Of a stretch of 64,000 nucleotides of DNA, positions 44,305-53,233 are shown piece by piece. Under the pieces are notes generated by a model. It had not been told where the DNA came from. It ran no database searches and worked only from the letters and a program-made list of their open reading frames with translations. Origin of the DNA: Micromonospora sp. WMMA1363 (lineage in GTDB: Bacteria; Actinomycetota; Actinomycetes; Mycobacteriales; Micromonosporaceae); the NCBI RefSeq assembly GCF_030345795.1, contig NZ_JAUALB010000001.1:4518001-4582000 (forward strand), read 5' to 3'. Both the position numbers and the translations under genes were made by a program. Position 1 is the first letter of the stretch. Each line of letters opens with the position of its first letter.

Positions 44305-45962
44305 GGGTGCGGCTCTGGTGAGGTGCGGCGACACGCTGTGTGGCCTGGGGATGTGTTACTGGTTGTGATGGTGAAAGGGATCCTCCCGCTATGTTCGTCG
44401 GTTGCGAGACACGAACATCAGCAAAGAGGGAGCCCGGTGCAAGAGTACGCATCCGAGACGGCGGACGATGCTTTCGCCGGCTCATCCGTGCGGTTCGGCG
44501 CGATGGTGGACTTCCTGTCCGGTGAGCATGCGGCGGGGATGACTCACGCCGAACTGGAGGAGCGGCTGCATACCGATGGCATGCGGTTGCTGTGTCAGTT
44601 GTTGCAGGACAGTCTGGATCTTCGTGCCAGTCGGGAGGAACGGCTCGACGAGGTGACCGACGCCGATAGCCATCTGCGGGGGTGGGCCGAGCGGGGGCGG
44701 CAGCGGACGCTGGCCACCCGGTTCGGTGAGGTGGTGGTGACGCGTATCGCCTACCGGGCGCGGGCGCGGGCCGATCTGAACCCGGCGGACGCGGTGTTGA
44801 ACCTGCCCGTGGAGAAGCACTCGCATGGACTGCGCCGGTTGGCCGCGGCCGAGGCGGCCCGCGGCTCGTTCACCGACGCGGCGGCCGCGATTGAGCGGGC
44901 CACCACGGTGCGTATCGGGAAACGGCAGGTCGAGGCGTTGGCCGCCGCAGCGGCGATAGATGTGGATGCCTTCTACACCGCCCACGCCCCGGACTGGTCG
45001 GCCGATGATGATGTGCTGGCGTTGTCCTTCGACGCCAAAGGGGTGGTGATGCGCCCCGACGGGCTCCGCGCGGGCACCGCCAAGGCCGCGGTCAGCCAGA
45101 AACTGGCCGGCCGCCGGTCCAAGGGCGAGAAACGCAACCGCAAGCGGATGTGCGAGGTCGCCGCGGTCTTCGACGTGACCGGCAAGCCGCGCACCATCGC
45201 CGACATCCTGCCCGAGGACCCCGAAGCGGCCCAAACTGCTACCCCGGCGCCGGTCACCTCCGGCAAGTGGCTGCACGCCAGCGTGACCGACGACGCCGCG
45301 GCGGTGATCGCCGCCGGGTTCGCCGAGGCCGACCGCCGCGACCCCGACCACGCTCGGACCTGGATCGCCCTGGTCGACGGCAACACCCACCAGATCGACC
45401 GGATCCACGCCGAGGCCAAAACCCGCAAGATCACCTTGCCGGTTGTTGTGGACTTCATCCACGTCATCGAGTACCTCTGGAAGGCCACCTGGTGTTTCCA
45501 CCCGGAGGGCGACCCGAACGCCGAACGGTGGGTCCGCGCCCAGGCCCGGCAGGTGTTGGCCGGACGGGCCGGCATAGTCGCCGCAGCCATCCGACGCAAG
45601 GCCACCTACCACGGCCTGGACCCCGGCAAACGCAAACCCGCCGATGTCGCCGCCGCCTACCTGCTGGCCAAAAAACCGTACCTGGACTACCCGACCGCGC
45701 TGGCCAACGGGTGGCCGATCGCCACCGGGGTGATCGAAGGCGCCTGCCGCCACCTGGTCAAAGATCGTATGGACGTCACCGGCGCTCGCTGGGGCCTCGA
45801 CGGCGCCGAAGCAATCCTCAAACTCCGCACCCTGATCAGCAACGGCGACTTCGACCAGTACTGGACCTGGCACCTGGCCCAGGAACAACAACGCATCCAC
45901 AACAGCCGCTACCTCGGCGGTGCCATCCCACAATAGACGATCACCTCAGAGGAGCCGCACCC
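44305..45962 (+). mobile_element. ISKra4-family insertion sequence, copy 2 (complete, 1658 bp)
   Basis: Same ends and length as copy 1; 9-bp duplication attcgaatt at 44296-44304 and 45963-45971. Same orientation as copy 1, 42.4 kb away. Confidence 0.96.
44437..45936 (+). CDS. ISKra4-family transposase (copy 2)
   Basis: 499 residues from GTG 44437, preceded by GGGAG as in copy 1; the two proteins are identical. See 420-1919 for domains. Confidence 0.92.
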   Translation: MQEYASETADDAFAGSSVRFGAMVDFLSGEHAAGMTHAELEERLHTDGMRLLCQLLQDSLDLRASREERLDEVTDADSHLRGWAERGRQRTLATRFGEVVVTRIAYRARARADLNPADAVLNLPVEKHSHGLRRLAAAEAARGSFTDAAAAIERATTVRIGKRQVEALAAAAAIDVDAFYTAHAPDWSADDDVLALSFDAKGVVMRPDGLRAGTAKAAVSQKLAGRRSKGEKRNRKRMCEVAAVFDVTGKPRTIADILPEDPEAAQTATPAPVTSGKWLHASVTDDAAAVIAAGFAEADRRDPDHARTWIALVDGNTHQIDRIHAEAKTRKITLPVVVDFIHVIEYLWKATWCFHPEGDPNAERWVRAQARQVLAGRAGIVAAAIRRKATYHGLDPGKRKPADVAAAYLLAKKPYLDYPTALANGWPIATGVIEGACRHLVKDRMDVTGARWGLDGAEAILKLRTLISNGDFDQYWTWHLAQEQQRIHNSRYLGGAIPQ

Positions 45963-46036
45963 ATTCGAATTGGGCCGGGTGCCAGGGTCCCGGCAAAGAT
46001 GCCGAGGAGGGCCGGGGGGTGTCCCTATGGGTTTTG

Positions 46037-47098
46037 TCAAGCCGCGAGGTGGGGTTCGTCCGCCGGTTTCGGCTGGTATGGGGTCTTGGTGCGCAGCATG
46101 GCGTGTAGGACGTCGACGCGGCGTCGGGCGAGGCAGATGAGGGCGGCGTTGTGTTTCTTGCCCTCGGCGCGTTTCCGGTCGTAGTAGGTGCGGCTGGTCG
46201 GGTCGGTCAGGGCGGCGAACGCGGACAGGAAGAACGCGCGTTTGAGCTGCTTGTTGCCGCCCTTGGGTGGGTGCTCGCCGCGGATGCTGGTGCCGGAGCG
46301 GCGGGTGACTGGGGCCAGGCCGGCGTAGGCGGCGAGGTGGCCGGAGGTGGGGAAGGTGGTGCCGTCGCCGACTTCGAGCAGGATGCGGGCTGCGGTCCTG
46401 ACGCCGATGCCGGGCATCGAGGTCAGGACCCCGGCAAGAGGGTGCGCATCAAGCATCCCCTCAACCTGTTCGGCGACTTGGTCACGCTGGTGCAGCAGGT
46501 CACGCAGGTTGTCAGCCAGTCGCGGCAGGACGGTCTCGGCCGCCGCGGTGCCAGGCACGACGACGGTCTGCGCGTCGAGCGCGGTGAGGATCTGCGCGAC
46601 CAGGCGTACGCCTATGCGTGGCGCACGCTTCTTGACCATCTCGACCAGTTTCGTCCGGCCGGCCTTGCGCAGCCCGGCTGGTCCACCGCACTGCGACAGC
46701 AGCTCCAGCACGGCTGGATGCTGCAGTTTCGGGCCCAGGACCCGCTCCAGCGGCGGGTGGATCTGGGTGAGCAGACCACGAATCCGGTTGGAGATCCGGG
46801 TGACCTCGCCGGCGAGGTCGTCGTCGTAGCCGACCAGGACTTCCAGCTCAGCGAGGGCGTCGTCGCCGGCGTCGACGCGGCGCAGCGTGTGCGGCAGGGT
46901 GCGGGCGGCGTCGGCGATCACGTAGGCGTCGCGGGCGTCGGTCTTCGCGGTGCCGGGGTGCAGGTCGGCCAGTCGGCGCATGACCAGGCCGGGCAGGTAG
47001 GCCACCTGATGCCCACACACGCGCGGGCCACCGCCACGGCAGCGCGCCGATCGATGCGGGCTGGTCGACCACCATCAGGACCCAATGCCACGTAGGCT
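46037..47098 (-). pseudogene. IS110-family transposase, N-terminally truncated and frameshifted
   Basis: The main frame from 47020 downward reads VAYLPGLVMRRLADLHPGTA, KTDARDAYVIADAARTLPHT, then the Tnp_20 part LTSMPGIGVRTAARILLEVG, HLAAYAGLAPVTRRSGTSIR and GGNKQLKRAFFLSAFAALT. Upstream, LMVVDQPASIGALP appears in another frame (47035-47077), so two small shifts occur near 47015-47040. Homology stops near 47098, where the neighbouring IS4-type element begins; about 60-70 N-terminal residues with the first catalytic Asp are lost. Inactive. Confidence 0.85.
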
Positions 47099-47197
47099 AG
47101 GTTGATCTTGGGTGTGGCCTGCGGTTTTGTGTGGACTCGCGGGTGGTGCGGCGTGGCGGGGTGGCCGTGGTTCGGCGGGCTGTTTTGATCTCGGGTC

Positions 47198-48529
47198 ATG
47201 TCGGTGGATGTGGTGGATCGTCCGGCGGTGCGGTCGGATCAGGTCACGCTCGGGGTGTTGATCTCGCAGGTGTCGCGGGAGGAGGTCGACGCGGCGGTTG
47301 AGGTGTGCGGGGTGCGGGAGAAGCGGTCGGACGGGAGACTGCCGGCGCATGTGACCGCGTATCTGACGTTGGGGCTGGCGTTGTTCCCCGACGATGACTA
47401 CACCGAGGTCGCGAGCAGGGTCACCGGGTCGTTGGACCGGTTCGGGTGCTGGAGTGCGGGGTGGAGCGTGCCGACGTCCAGCGCCATCACTCAGGCGCGG
47501 AAACGGTTGGGTCGCCAGGTGTTCGCCGAGGTGTTCGAGCGCACGTGCGGGCCGGTCGCGGGTGAGGCGGGCCCGCACGTGCAGGTGGCCGCGCTGGGCA
47601 CCGCGCGGGGGTCTTTCCTGCGCCGGTGGCGGCTGCTGGCGATCGACGGGTTCGAGGTCGACCTGCCCGACAGCGACGAGAACGCGGCCGAGTTGGGGTA
47701 CGCCGGGTCGGGGGAAAACCGTTCGGCGTTCCCGAAGGCCCGGGTAGTGGCCCTCGCAGAGTGCGGCACCCACGCCTTCGTCGCCGCCGAGATCGGCGGC
47801 TACGCCGTGGGAGAGAAGACCCTCGCGCAGCGCCTGTACCCGCGGCTGCGGTCCGACGAACTGCTCACCGCTGACCGGGGGTTCTACTCCTGGCAGGCGT
47901 GGGATGCCGCCCAGGCCACCGGCGCGGCGTTGCTGTGGCGGACCCCGAACCAGCTCGACCTGCCCGTGGTCAAGGTCCTGTCCGACGGCACCTATCTCAC
48001 CGTCCTGATCAAGCCGACTGTCCGTGGCGGTCGACGGGAACGGCTCCTCGCAGCCGCCCGCGGCGAGGCTGATCTGACCGACATCAACACTGTTCCCGAC
48101 GCGTTCGACGACCAGGGCCTGCCGGTCGTCCACCTCGCCAGAGTGGTCGAGTACGACGTACCCGACCGCGTCGGTAACGGCACCGGCGAACTGATCGCCC
48201 TGATCACCACAATCATCGACCCCGCCGACGCCCGCGCCGACGAACTGGCCGCCGCGTACCACGAACGCTGGGAGGAAGAAACCGCCAACGACCAGCTCAA
48301 AACCCACCTCCGTGGTCCCGGACGGGTGCTGCGGTCCCGCCTGCCGGACCTGGCCCATCAGGAGATCTGGGCCTACCTGATCGTCCACCACGCGATCAGC
48401 GCACTGACCGCGAAAGCGTCCGCCGCCGCTGACCTCGATCCAGATCGGATCTCCTTCACCAAGGCCCTGCGCCTGATCCGCCGCACCGCCACCGGGACGG
48501 CGGACATTCCCCCCTCAGGACTGGACTGA
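47198..48529 (+). CDS. IS4-family transposase with frameshifted C-terminus
   Basis: 443 residues from ATG 47198. N-terminal domain VTLGVLISQVSREEVDAAVE with LPAHVTAYLTLGLALFPDD. DDE core: Asp in RRWRLLAIDGFEVDLPDS, Asp in ELLTADRGFYSWQAWD, Glu in YHERWEEETANDQLKTHLRG (YREK-like). It ends early at TADIPPSGLD; the next frame continues TDRLPTHLAQIAALLIPTRR, ERTCPR to 48601, the usual tail, so one extra base near 48520 shifts the end. IS1182 then cuts the element at 48602. Ends of the IS could not be defined. Confidence 0.8.
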   Translation: MSVDVVDRPAVRSDQVTLGVLISQVSREEVDAAVEVCGVREKRSDGRLPAHVTAYLTLGLALFPDDDYTEVASRVTGSLDRFGCWSAGWSVPTSSAITQARKRLGRQVFAEVFERTCGPVAGEAGPHVQVAALGTARGSFLRRWRLLAIDGFEVDLPDSDENAAELGYAGSGENRSAFPKARVVALAECGTHAFVAAEIGGYAVGEKTLAQRLYPRLRSDELLTADRGFYSWQAWDAAQATGAALLWRTPNQLDLPVVKVLSDGTYLTVLIKPTVRGGRRERLLAAARGEADLTDINTVPDAFDDQGLPVVHLARVVEYDVPDRVGNGTGELIALITTIIDPADARADELAAAYHERWEEETANDQLKTHLRGPGRVLRSRLPDLAHQEIWAYLIVHHAISALTAKASAAADLDPDRISFTKALRLIRRTATGTADIPPSGLD

Positions 48530-48601
48530 TCGACTACCGACCCACCTTGCCCAGATCGCCGCTCTCCTGATCCCCACCCGACGCGAACGCACCTGCCCCC
48601 G

Positions 48602-50474
48602 CGACTCTGCTGCCGAATTCGTGACACGCCGTCGGGATCGTTCGTACTGGCCGGTTACGGGGTCATGATCCCTGTTCGCGGTCGTGTTCCTTCCGTCGGT
48701 GGCTGCGGGATGGGGTGTACGGGTGTCGATGCGGCCGCGGTCGCGGGTCCAGATTCCTGATCAGACGGTGCTGGTGGCCCGCGCGGCGTTCCCGAACGGC
48801 AGCGTGGCGATATCAGCGCGTGACCACCTGGGTGAGGTGTTCACCGACGAACAGTTCGCTGCCGCGTTCGGTGTCCGGGGCGCTCCGGCCGAATCGCCGG
48901 GCGCCTTAGCGCTGGTGACCGCGTTGCAGTTCGCGGAGAACCTGACCGATCGGCAGGCCGCGCGGATGGTCGCCCGGGCGATCGACTGGAAGTACGCGCT
49001 CGGCCTGGAGCTGACCGATCCCGGCTTCGACGCCAGCGTGCTGTCCAAGTTCCGTACCCGGCTGGTCGAGCACGGCCTGGAAGAACAGGTCTTCACCGCG
49101 ATGCTGACCGTGTCGACCGGCAAGGGCCTGATCGCGGCTGGTGGTAAGCAGCGCACCGATTCCACTCACGTGATCAGCGCGGTGCGAGACCTCAACCGTC
49201 TGGAGGTGGCCGGCGAGTCGGTACGGGCCTGCCTGGAAACGTTGTCGGTGGCCGCACCGGACTGGCTGGCCACCGCTATCGACGTCGGCGAGTGGGCGCA
49301 CCGGTACGGGCCACGCATCGATTCCTGGCGGCTACCCGCCTCGCAGGCCAAGCGGGACCGCCTCGCCCAGGTCTACGGCACCGACGCCGTCGCCCTGCTG
49401 CGCGCGGTGTTCGCCCCTGCCGCCCCGGTCTGGCTGGCCGAACTGCCCGCGGTGCGGACGCTGCGCACCGTGCTGGTGCAGAACTATCTGATCACCACCG
49501 ACAGCAGGGGGCGGGAGGTGATCCGGCGGCGGGAGGCGGACACGGACGGTCTCCCGCCCGCCAGATCCCGGATCACCTCCCCGTACGACACCGACACCCG
49601 GTGGGCCGCAAAAGGCGACGACCTGTTCTGGAACGGCTACAAGGTCCACCTGACCGAGACCTGCGACCCCGACACCGAGCACGGCACCACCAGCGACCAC
49701 GACGGCCAGACCGGTCCCCGGCCGACACCGAACCTGATCGTCAACGTGGCCACCACGGCGGCCACCGTCCCCGACGTGAAAGCCACCACCGGCATCCACC
49801 AGCACCTGCACGACCGCCGGCTGCTGCCCGCCGAGCACTACCTCGACTCCGGCTACCCCTCAGCCGACACCATCGCCACCGCGCAGACTTTCGGCGTCAC
49901 CATGGTCACCCCGGCCCTGCTCGACCAGTCCGCCCAGGCCCGTGCCCGCACCGGCTACGACAAGACCTGCTTCACCATCGACTTCGACACCCGGCAGGTC
50001 ACCTGCCCCCAAGGACACACCAACACCTCCTGGAGCCCCACGGTCCAACGCGGCACCGAGGTCATCGTGGTCAAGTTCCCCACCACCACCTGCGGCCCGT
50101 GCCCCGCCCGCGCCCAGTGCACCACCGCGAAACGCGGCGGCCGGCAACTCACCTTCTACCCCCGCGACCTCCACCACGCCCTCACCGCTGCCCGCACCCG
50201 ACAGACCAGCGACAGCTGGCACGACAAGTACAAGCTGCGCGCCGGCGTCGAAGGCACCATCAACCAGGCCCTCGACATCACCGGCATCCGCCACACCCGC
50301 TACCGCGGCCTCGCGAAAACCCGCCTCCAACACGTGTTCTCCGCGATCGCCCTCAACCTCGTCCGACTCCACACCTGGTGGACCGACCACCCCCTACCAA
50401 CAGCCCGGACCAGCAACCTCCAACGCCTCGATCACGCCCTCGCCGCCTGAACCCCGAATTGGGCAGCAGAGTCG
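48602..50474 (+). mobile_element. IS1182-family insertion sequence
   Basis: A 20-bp terminal inverted repeat with one mismatch, cgactctgctgccgaattcg at 48602-48621 and its complement ending at 50474, bounds a single transposase gene. No target duplication is visible because the left flank is IS4 tail and the right flank is a MoxR-like gene, implying that DNA on one side was lost after insertion. Confidence 0.8.
48729..50450 (+). CDS. IS1182-family transposase
   Basis: 573 residues from ATG 48729 (GTG 48723 is an alternative). N-terminal DUF772-like domain: AISARDHLGEVFTDEQFAAA, NLTDRQAARMVARAIDWKYA, GFDASVLSKFRTRLVEHG. DDE part: Asp in KQRTDSTHVISAVRDLNRLE, HYLDSGYPSADTIATA for the second Asp, and Glu in YKLRAGVEGTINQALDITG. 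A CGPCPARAQCT zinc-like Cys cluster precedes the last part. Complete. Confidence 0.93.
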   Translation: MRPRSRVQIPDQTVLVARAAFPNGSVAISARDHLGEVFTDEQFAAAFGVRGAPAESPGALALVTALQFAENLTDRQAARMVARAIDWKYALGLELTDPGFDASVLSKFRTRLVEHGLEEQVFTAMLTVSTGKGLIAAGGKQRTDSTHVISAVRDLNRLEVAGESVRACLETLSVAAPDWLATAIDVGEWAHRYGPRIDSWRLPASQAKRDRLAQVYGTDAVALLRAVFAPAAPVWLAELPAVRTLRTVLVQNYLITTDSRGREVIRRREADTDGLPPARSRITSPYDTDTRWAAKGDDLFWNGYKVHLTETCDPDTEHGTTSDHDGQTGPRPTPNLIVNVATTAATVPDVKATTGIHQHLHDRRLLPAEHYLDSGYPSADTIATAQTFGVTMVTPALLDQSAQARARTGYDKTCFTIDFDTRQVTCPQGHTNTSWSPTVQRGTEVIVVKFPTTTCGPCPARAQCTTAKRGGRQLTFYPRDLHHALTAARTRQTSDSWHDKYKLRAGVEGTINQALDITGIRHTRYRGLAKTRLQHVFSAIALNLVRLHTWWTDHPLPTARTSNLQRLDHALAA

Positions 50475-50908
50475 TGGTGACCAACAAACGCAGCGAAACC
50501 GAGATCGTGCGGTTCCGCACCGAGGAGCTGCTGCGCCGGCACCGCATCGAGCTGGAGGTGCCGCCCACCCTGCTGGACATCCTGCTGCAGAGCTTCGCCG
50601 ACCTGCGCACCGCCGCCGCAGCCGCTACCAGCGACGACGAGAAACTCGAGTCGGCGCTGTCCACCGCGGAGCAGATCGGCGTGCTCGAGGACGCCATCCT
50701 GCACAGCCAGTTCTTCGGCGACCGGACGCTGCGCGCCGAGACCCTGGCCGGCTCGCTGATGGGGTCGCTGGCCCGGCGCAGCCCGGAGGACCTGGCGATC
50801 CTCAACAAGTACCTGCACGGGGTGGTGGAACCCCGGGCGAAGCAGGACGGCGGCGGCTGGGAGGGCTTCCTCGACGGTGGCCGGCAGGCGATCGCCGCCC
50901 TGTCATGA
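50475..50908 (+). pseudogene. C-terminal fragment of a MoxR-like AAA ATPase
   Basis: The frame reads VTNKRSETEIVRFRTEELLR, RHRIELEVPPTLLDILLQSF, DEKLESALSTAEQIGVLEDA and PEDLAILNKYLHGVVEPRAK to TGA at 50906-50908. This resembles the C-terminal part of AAA ATPases found beside DUF5682 and VWA genes (YehL-like systems). The N-terminal Walker A/B domain is missing; IS1182 ends directly before it. The stop overlaps the next ATG (ATGA), a sign of an original operon. Confidence 0.65.
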
Positions 50909-51849
50909 CCGCCCCCGCCCCGGCAGGCCCGTTCGCTGCCCTGCGCCAGCAGCTCACCGCCGCCGCCACCACCTTCGCTGACTCCCCTGACGCGCTCGCC
51001 GGCATCCTCGCTGGTCTGGTCGACGACGTCGATCGAGCGCTCGCCGTACCGCTGGAGATCTTCCCGGTGTGTCACCACTCACCGGCCTCCGGTCTGGCGA
51101 TGGTGCGCCGGCTACGCGAGAAGCAACCCCGGGTGATCTACCTGGAGCTCTGCGAGGACCTGCAGCCGCTGCTGGGCGAGCTGCGCAACTGCCGCCTCCC
51201 GTGGCCGTTCAGGCGTTCGCCTGCGAGCTGGACGGCCACCCGAGCGAGTGGAGCCCACTCAGCGTCGTCGCGCCGATCACCGCGGCCTCCGCCGAGTACC
51301 AGGCCATCGCGTACGCCCTGGACACGCCCGGAGTCGAGCTGGTGGCCGTGGACCGCTCCACCGACCACGTCTTCCAGTGGCTGCCCCGCGACCGTGCGGC
51401 CCAGCCGGGCAGCGGCAGCGTCCAAACGGGCGAGGACGGCGGCCGGCCCGGCGACGACGACGCTCTGCACGGCGACGCGGTCGGCATGGAGATCGGCGAC
51501 CTGCGTCCCGGCTTCGCCGAACTGGAGGCGTACCTGCTGCACCACGGCAAGGTGCGCCACTGGTCGGAATGGTGGGACCAGTACGTCGAACAGCCGCTCG
51601 CCGGCGCCGACCACGACACCTACCGCCAGGTGATGGTGCTCATCGGCAGCCTGTTCCGCCGGCTGCGCCCGGCTCGCCCCGAACGCTTCGAGCGCGACGA
51701 GGACCGCGAGCGGTACATGTGGACACGCATGCGCGAACACCTCACCACCTCCGGCGTCGATCCCGGCGACTGCCTCTACGTCTGTGGCGCCTTCCACGCC
51801 GCCAGCCACGTCGAGCAGTTCGGCCTCGCCCCTGGCTCGGTCTCCTTAG
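50905..51849 (+). pseudogene. DUF5682-like protein, 5' part (frameshift and IS701 insertion)
   Basis: ATG 50905 starts TAPAPAGPFAALRQQLTAAA; ILAGLVDDVDRALAVPLEI and FPVCHHSPASGLAMVRRLRE with the H-H-S-P-A motif of DUF5682. At about 51200 one base is missing (cgcctcccgtgg instead of a codon longer by one), and the other frame continues VAVQAFACELDGHPSEWSP, VELVAVDRSTDHVFQWLP and GDCLYVCGAFHAASHVEQFG. IS701 copy C begins at 51850 after TTAG. Together with 53234-55005 the gene is 2717 bases, one short of 906 codons, so the two lesions fully explain its state. Confidence 0.72.
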
Positions 51850-53229
51850 TACTGCAACGGCGGGTCGTGACTTATGGCGGTTTGAGTCGTTTGCGGTAGT
51901 GGGCGGCTCGGGCTTGTTCCTGGCGGCGACGGCGGAAGTCGGACCAGCGCAGGATGTGGTCGGCTCGACGGCGGGTGGTCAGGACGAGGTGGGCGAACAG
52001 GCGGCGGATTTCGTTGCTGCTCAGCGGGATCTGGCTGCGCTCGTTTGCGGTGGTGCCCCCTTTGCGGCTTCGAGGGCGCGGGTGACGACGAGGAACGCGG
52101 CGGCGGCCATCGCGAGGGTGATGTGGGCGTACCAGGCGTCGTAGCGGCGGACCTGGTACTGGTCCAGGCCGACCTCGTTCTTCGCGGTCTGGAACGATTC
52201 CTCCACCGACCAACGGCTACCGGCGACCCGCACCAGGTCGCGTAGTCGGGTGCCGCGGGGGCCGAAGCAGACGTAGTAGGCGATGTCGCCGGGATCCGTG
52301 ATCGAGCGTCGGGCCAGGACCCAGCCGCGGCGGCCGTGGGCAAAGGTGCGGCGGATCGGCAGCCGAGCCCAGTCGTAGCGGCGCGGCCCGTGCGCGCCGT
52401 CACCACACGACAGTCGTTGCCACGCGCCCGCACGCACCCTGCCGATCAGCTCGTCGACACCGGTGGTGGTGTGCAGCCCGGAGGGCACCCGATCGTCGCG
52501 TCGGGTGGCCATCACGTACGCGATGTCCCGATCCTCCAACCAGCCCCGCAGGCCAGGGTTCTGCCCGTAGGCCTCATCGGCCGTGAACCACGAAAACGGC
52601 ACCCCCGCGGTGACCGCCCGCTCCAGCATGGCCTGCGCCTGCTGCGGCTTGGTCGCGAACCCGACGGCGTCCGGGATCGCCGAGCGCCGGCACCGGTCCC
52701 GATCACCGGTCCACGACTTGGGCAGGTACAACTCCCGATCGATCAACGCCCGACCCCGCGGCGTGGCGTAGCACAGGAACGTGCCGATCTGGCAGTTCTC
52801 GGTCTTGCCCGCCGTACCCGAATACTGCCGTTGGACCCCCGCCGACGCACGGCCCTTCTTGACGAACCCCGTCTCGTCAGCGATGAGCACCCCGGCCGCA
52901 TCGCCGATCTGGTCCACCACGTAATCGCGCACGTCATCGCGGACCGCGTCCCGGTCCCACGCCGCGCTGCACAGCATGCCCTGCAACCCGTCCGGCGACA
53001 CATGCCCAGCCTGCTCCGCGAGGGTCCAGCCGTTACGCCGCTCCAACGGTGCCAGTAGCCCCCGCACATACGCCCATGCCCGCCGCCGCGGCTCCACCCG
53101 CTCAAACCGATGCGCGAACCGGAAGAACAACTCCTCCAACCCGGCATCCCACGACCCGACCACCCGCGCATCCACCACAACCAACCAACGAATGATCAGC
53201 ACCCGAAGCTACGACCCGCCGTTGCAGTA
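51850..53229 (-). mobile_element. IS701-family insertion sequence, copy C (complete, 1380 bp)
   Basis: Same ends as copies A and B; flanked by TTAG (51846-51849 and 53230-53233). It lies in direct orientation to copy B, 23.9 kb away. Confidence 0.97.
52021..53202 (-). CDS. IS701-family transposase (copy C)
   Basis: 393 residues identical to copies A and B, with the same -1 frame extension (ending at 51872) and slippery site. Confidence 0.93.
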   Translation of the reverse strand: MLIIRWLVVVDARVVGSWDAGLEELFFRFAHRFERVEPRRRAWAYVRGLLAPLERRNGWTLAEQAGHVSPDGLQGMLCSAAWDRDAVRDDVRDYVVDQIGDAAGVLIADETGFVKKGRASAGVQRQYSGTAGKTENCQIGTFLCYATPRGRALIDRELYLPKSWTGDRDRCRRSAIPDAVGFATKPQQAQAMLERAVTAGVPFSWFTADEAYGQNPGLRGWLEDRDIAYVMATRRDDRVPSGLHTTTGVDELIGRVRAGAWQRLSCGDGAHGPRRYDWARLPIRRTFAHGRRGWVLARRSITDPGDIAYYVCFGPRGTRLRDLVRVAGSRWSVEESFQTAKNEVGLDQYQVRRYDAWYAHITLAMAAAAFLVVTRALEAAKGAPPQTSAARSR

Positions 53230-53233
53230 TTAG

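Noticed and set aside
47075..48391. 438-codon minus-strand frame over the IS4-type element
   Set aside because: Shadow of the IS4 transposase; no start signal and no conserved motif.
26565..53229. Composite transposon formed by IS701 copies B and C around the nine-gene operon
   Set aside because: Each copy has its own matching 4-bp duplication on both sides, so they inserted independently.
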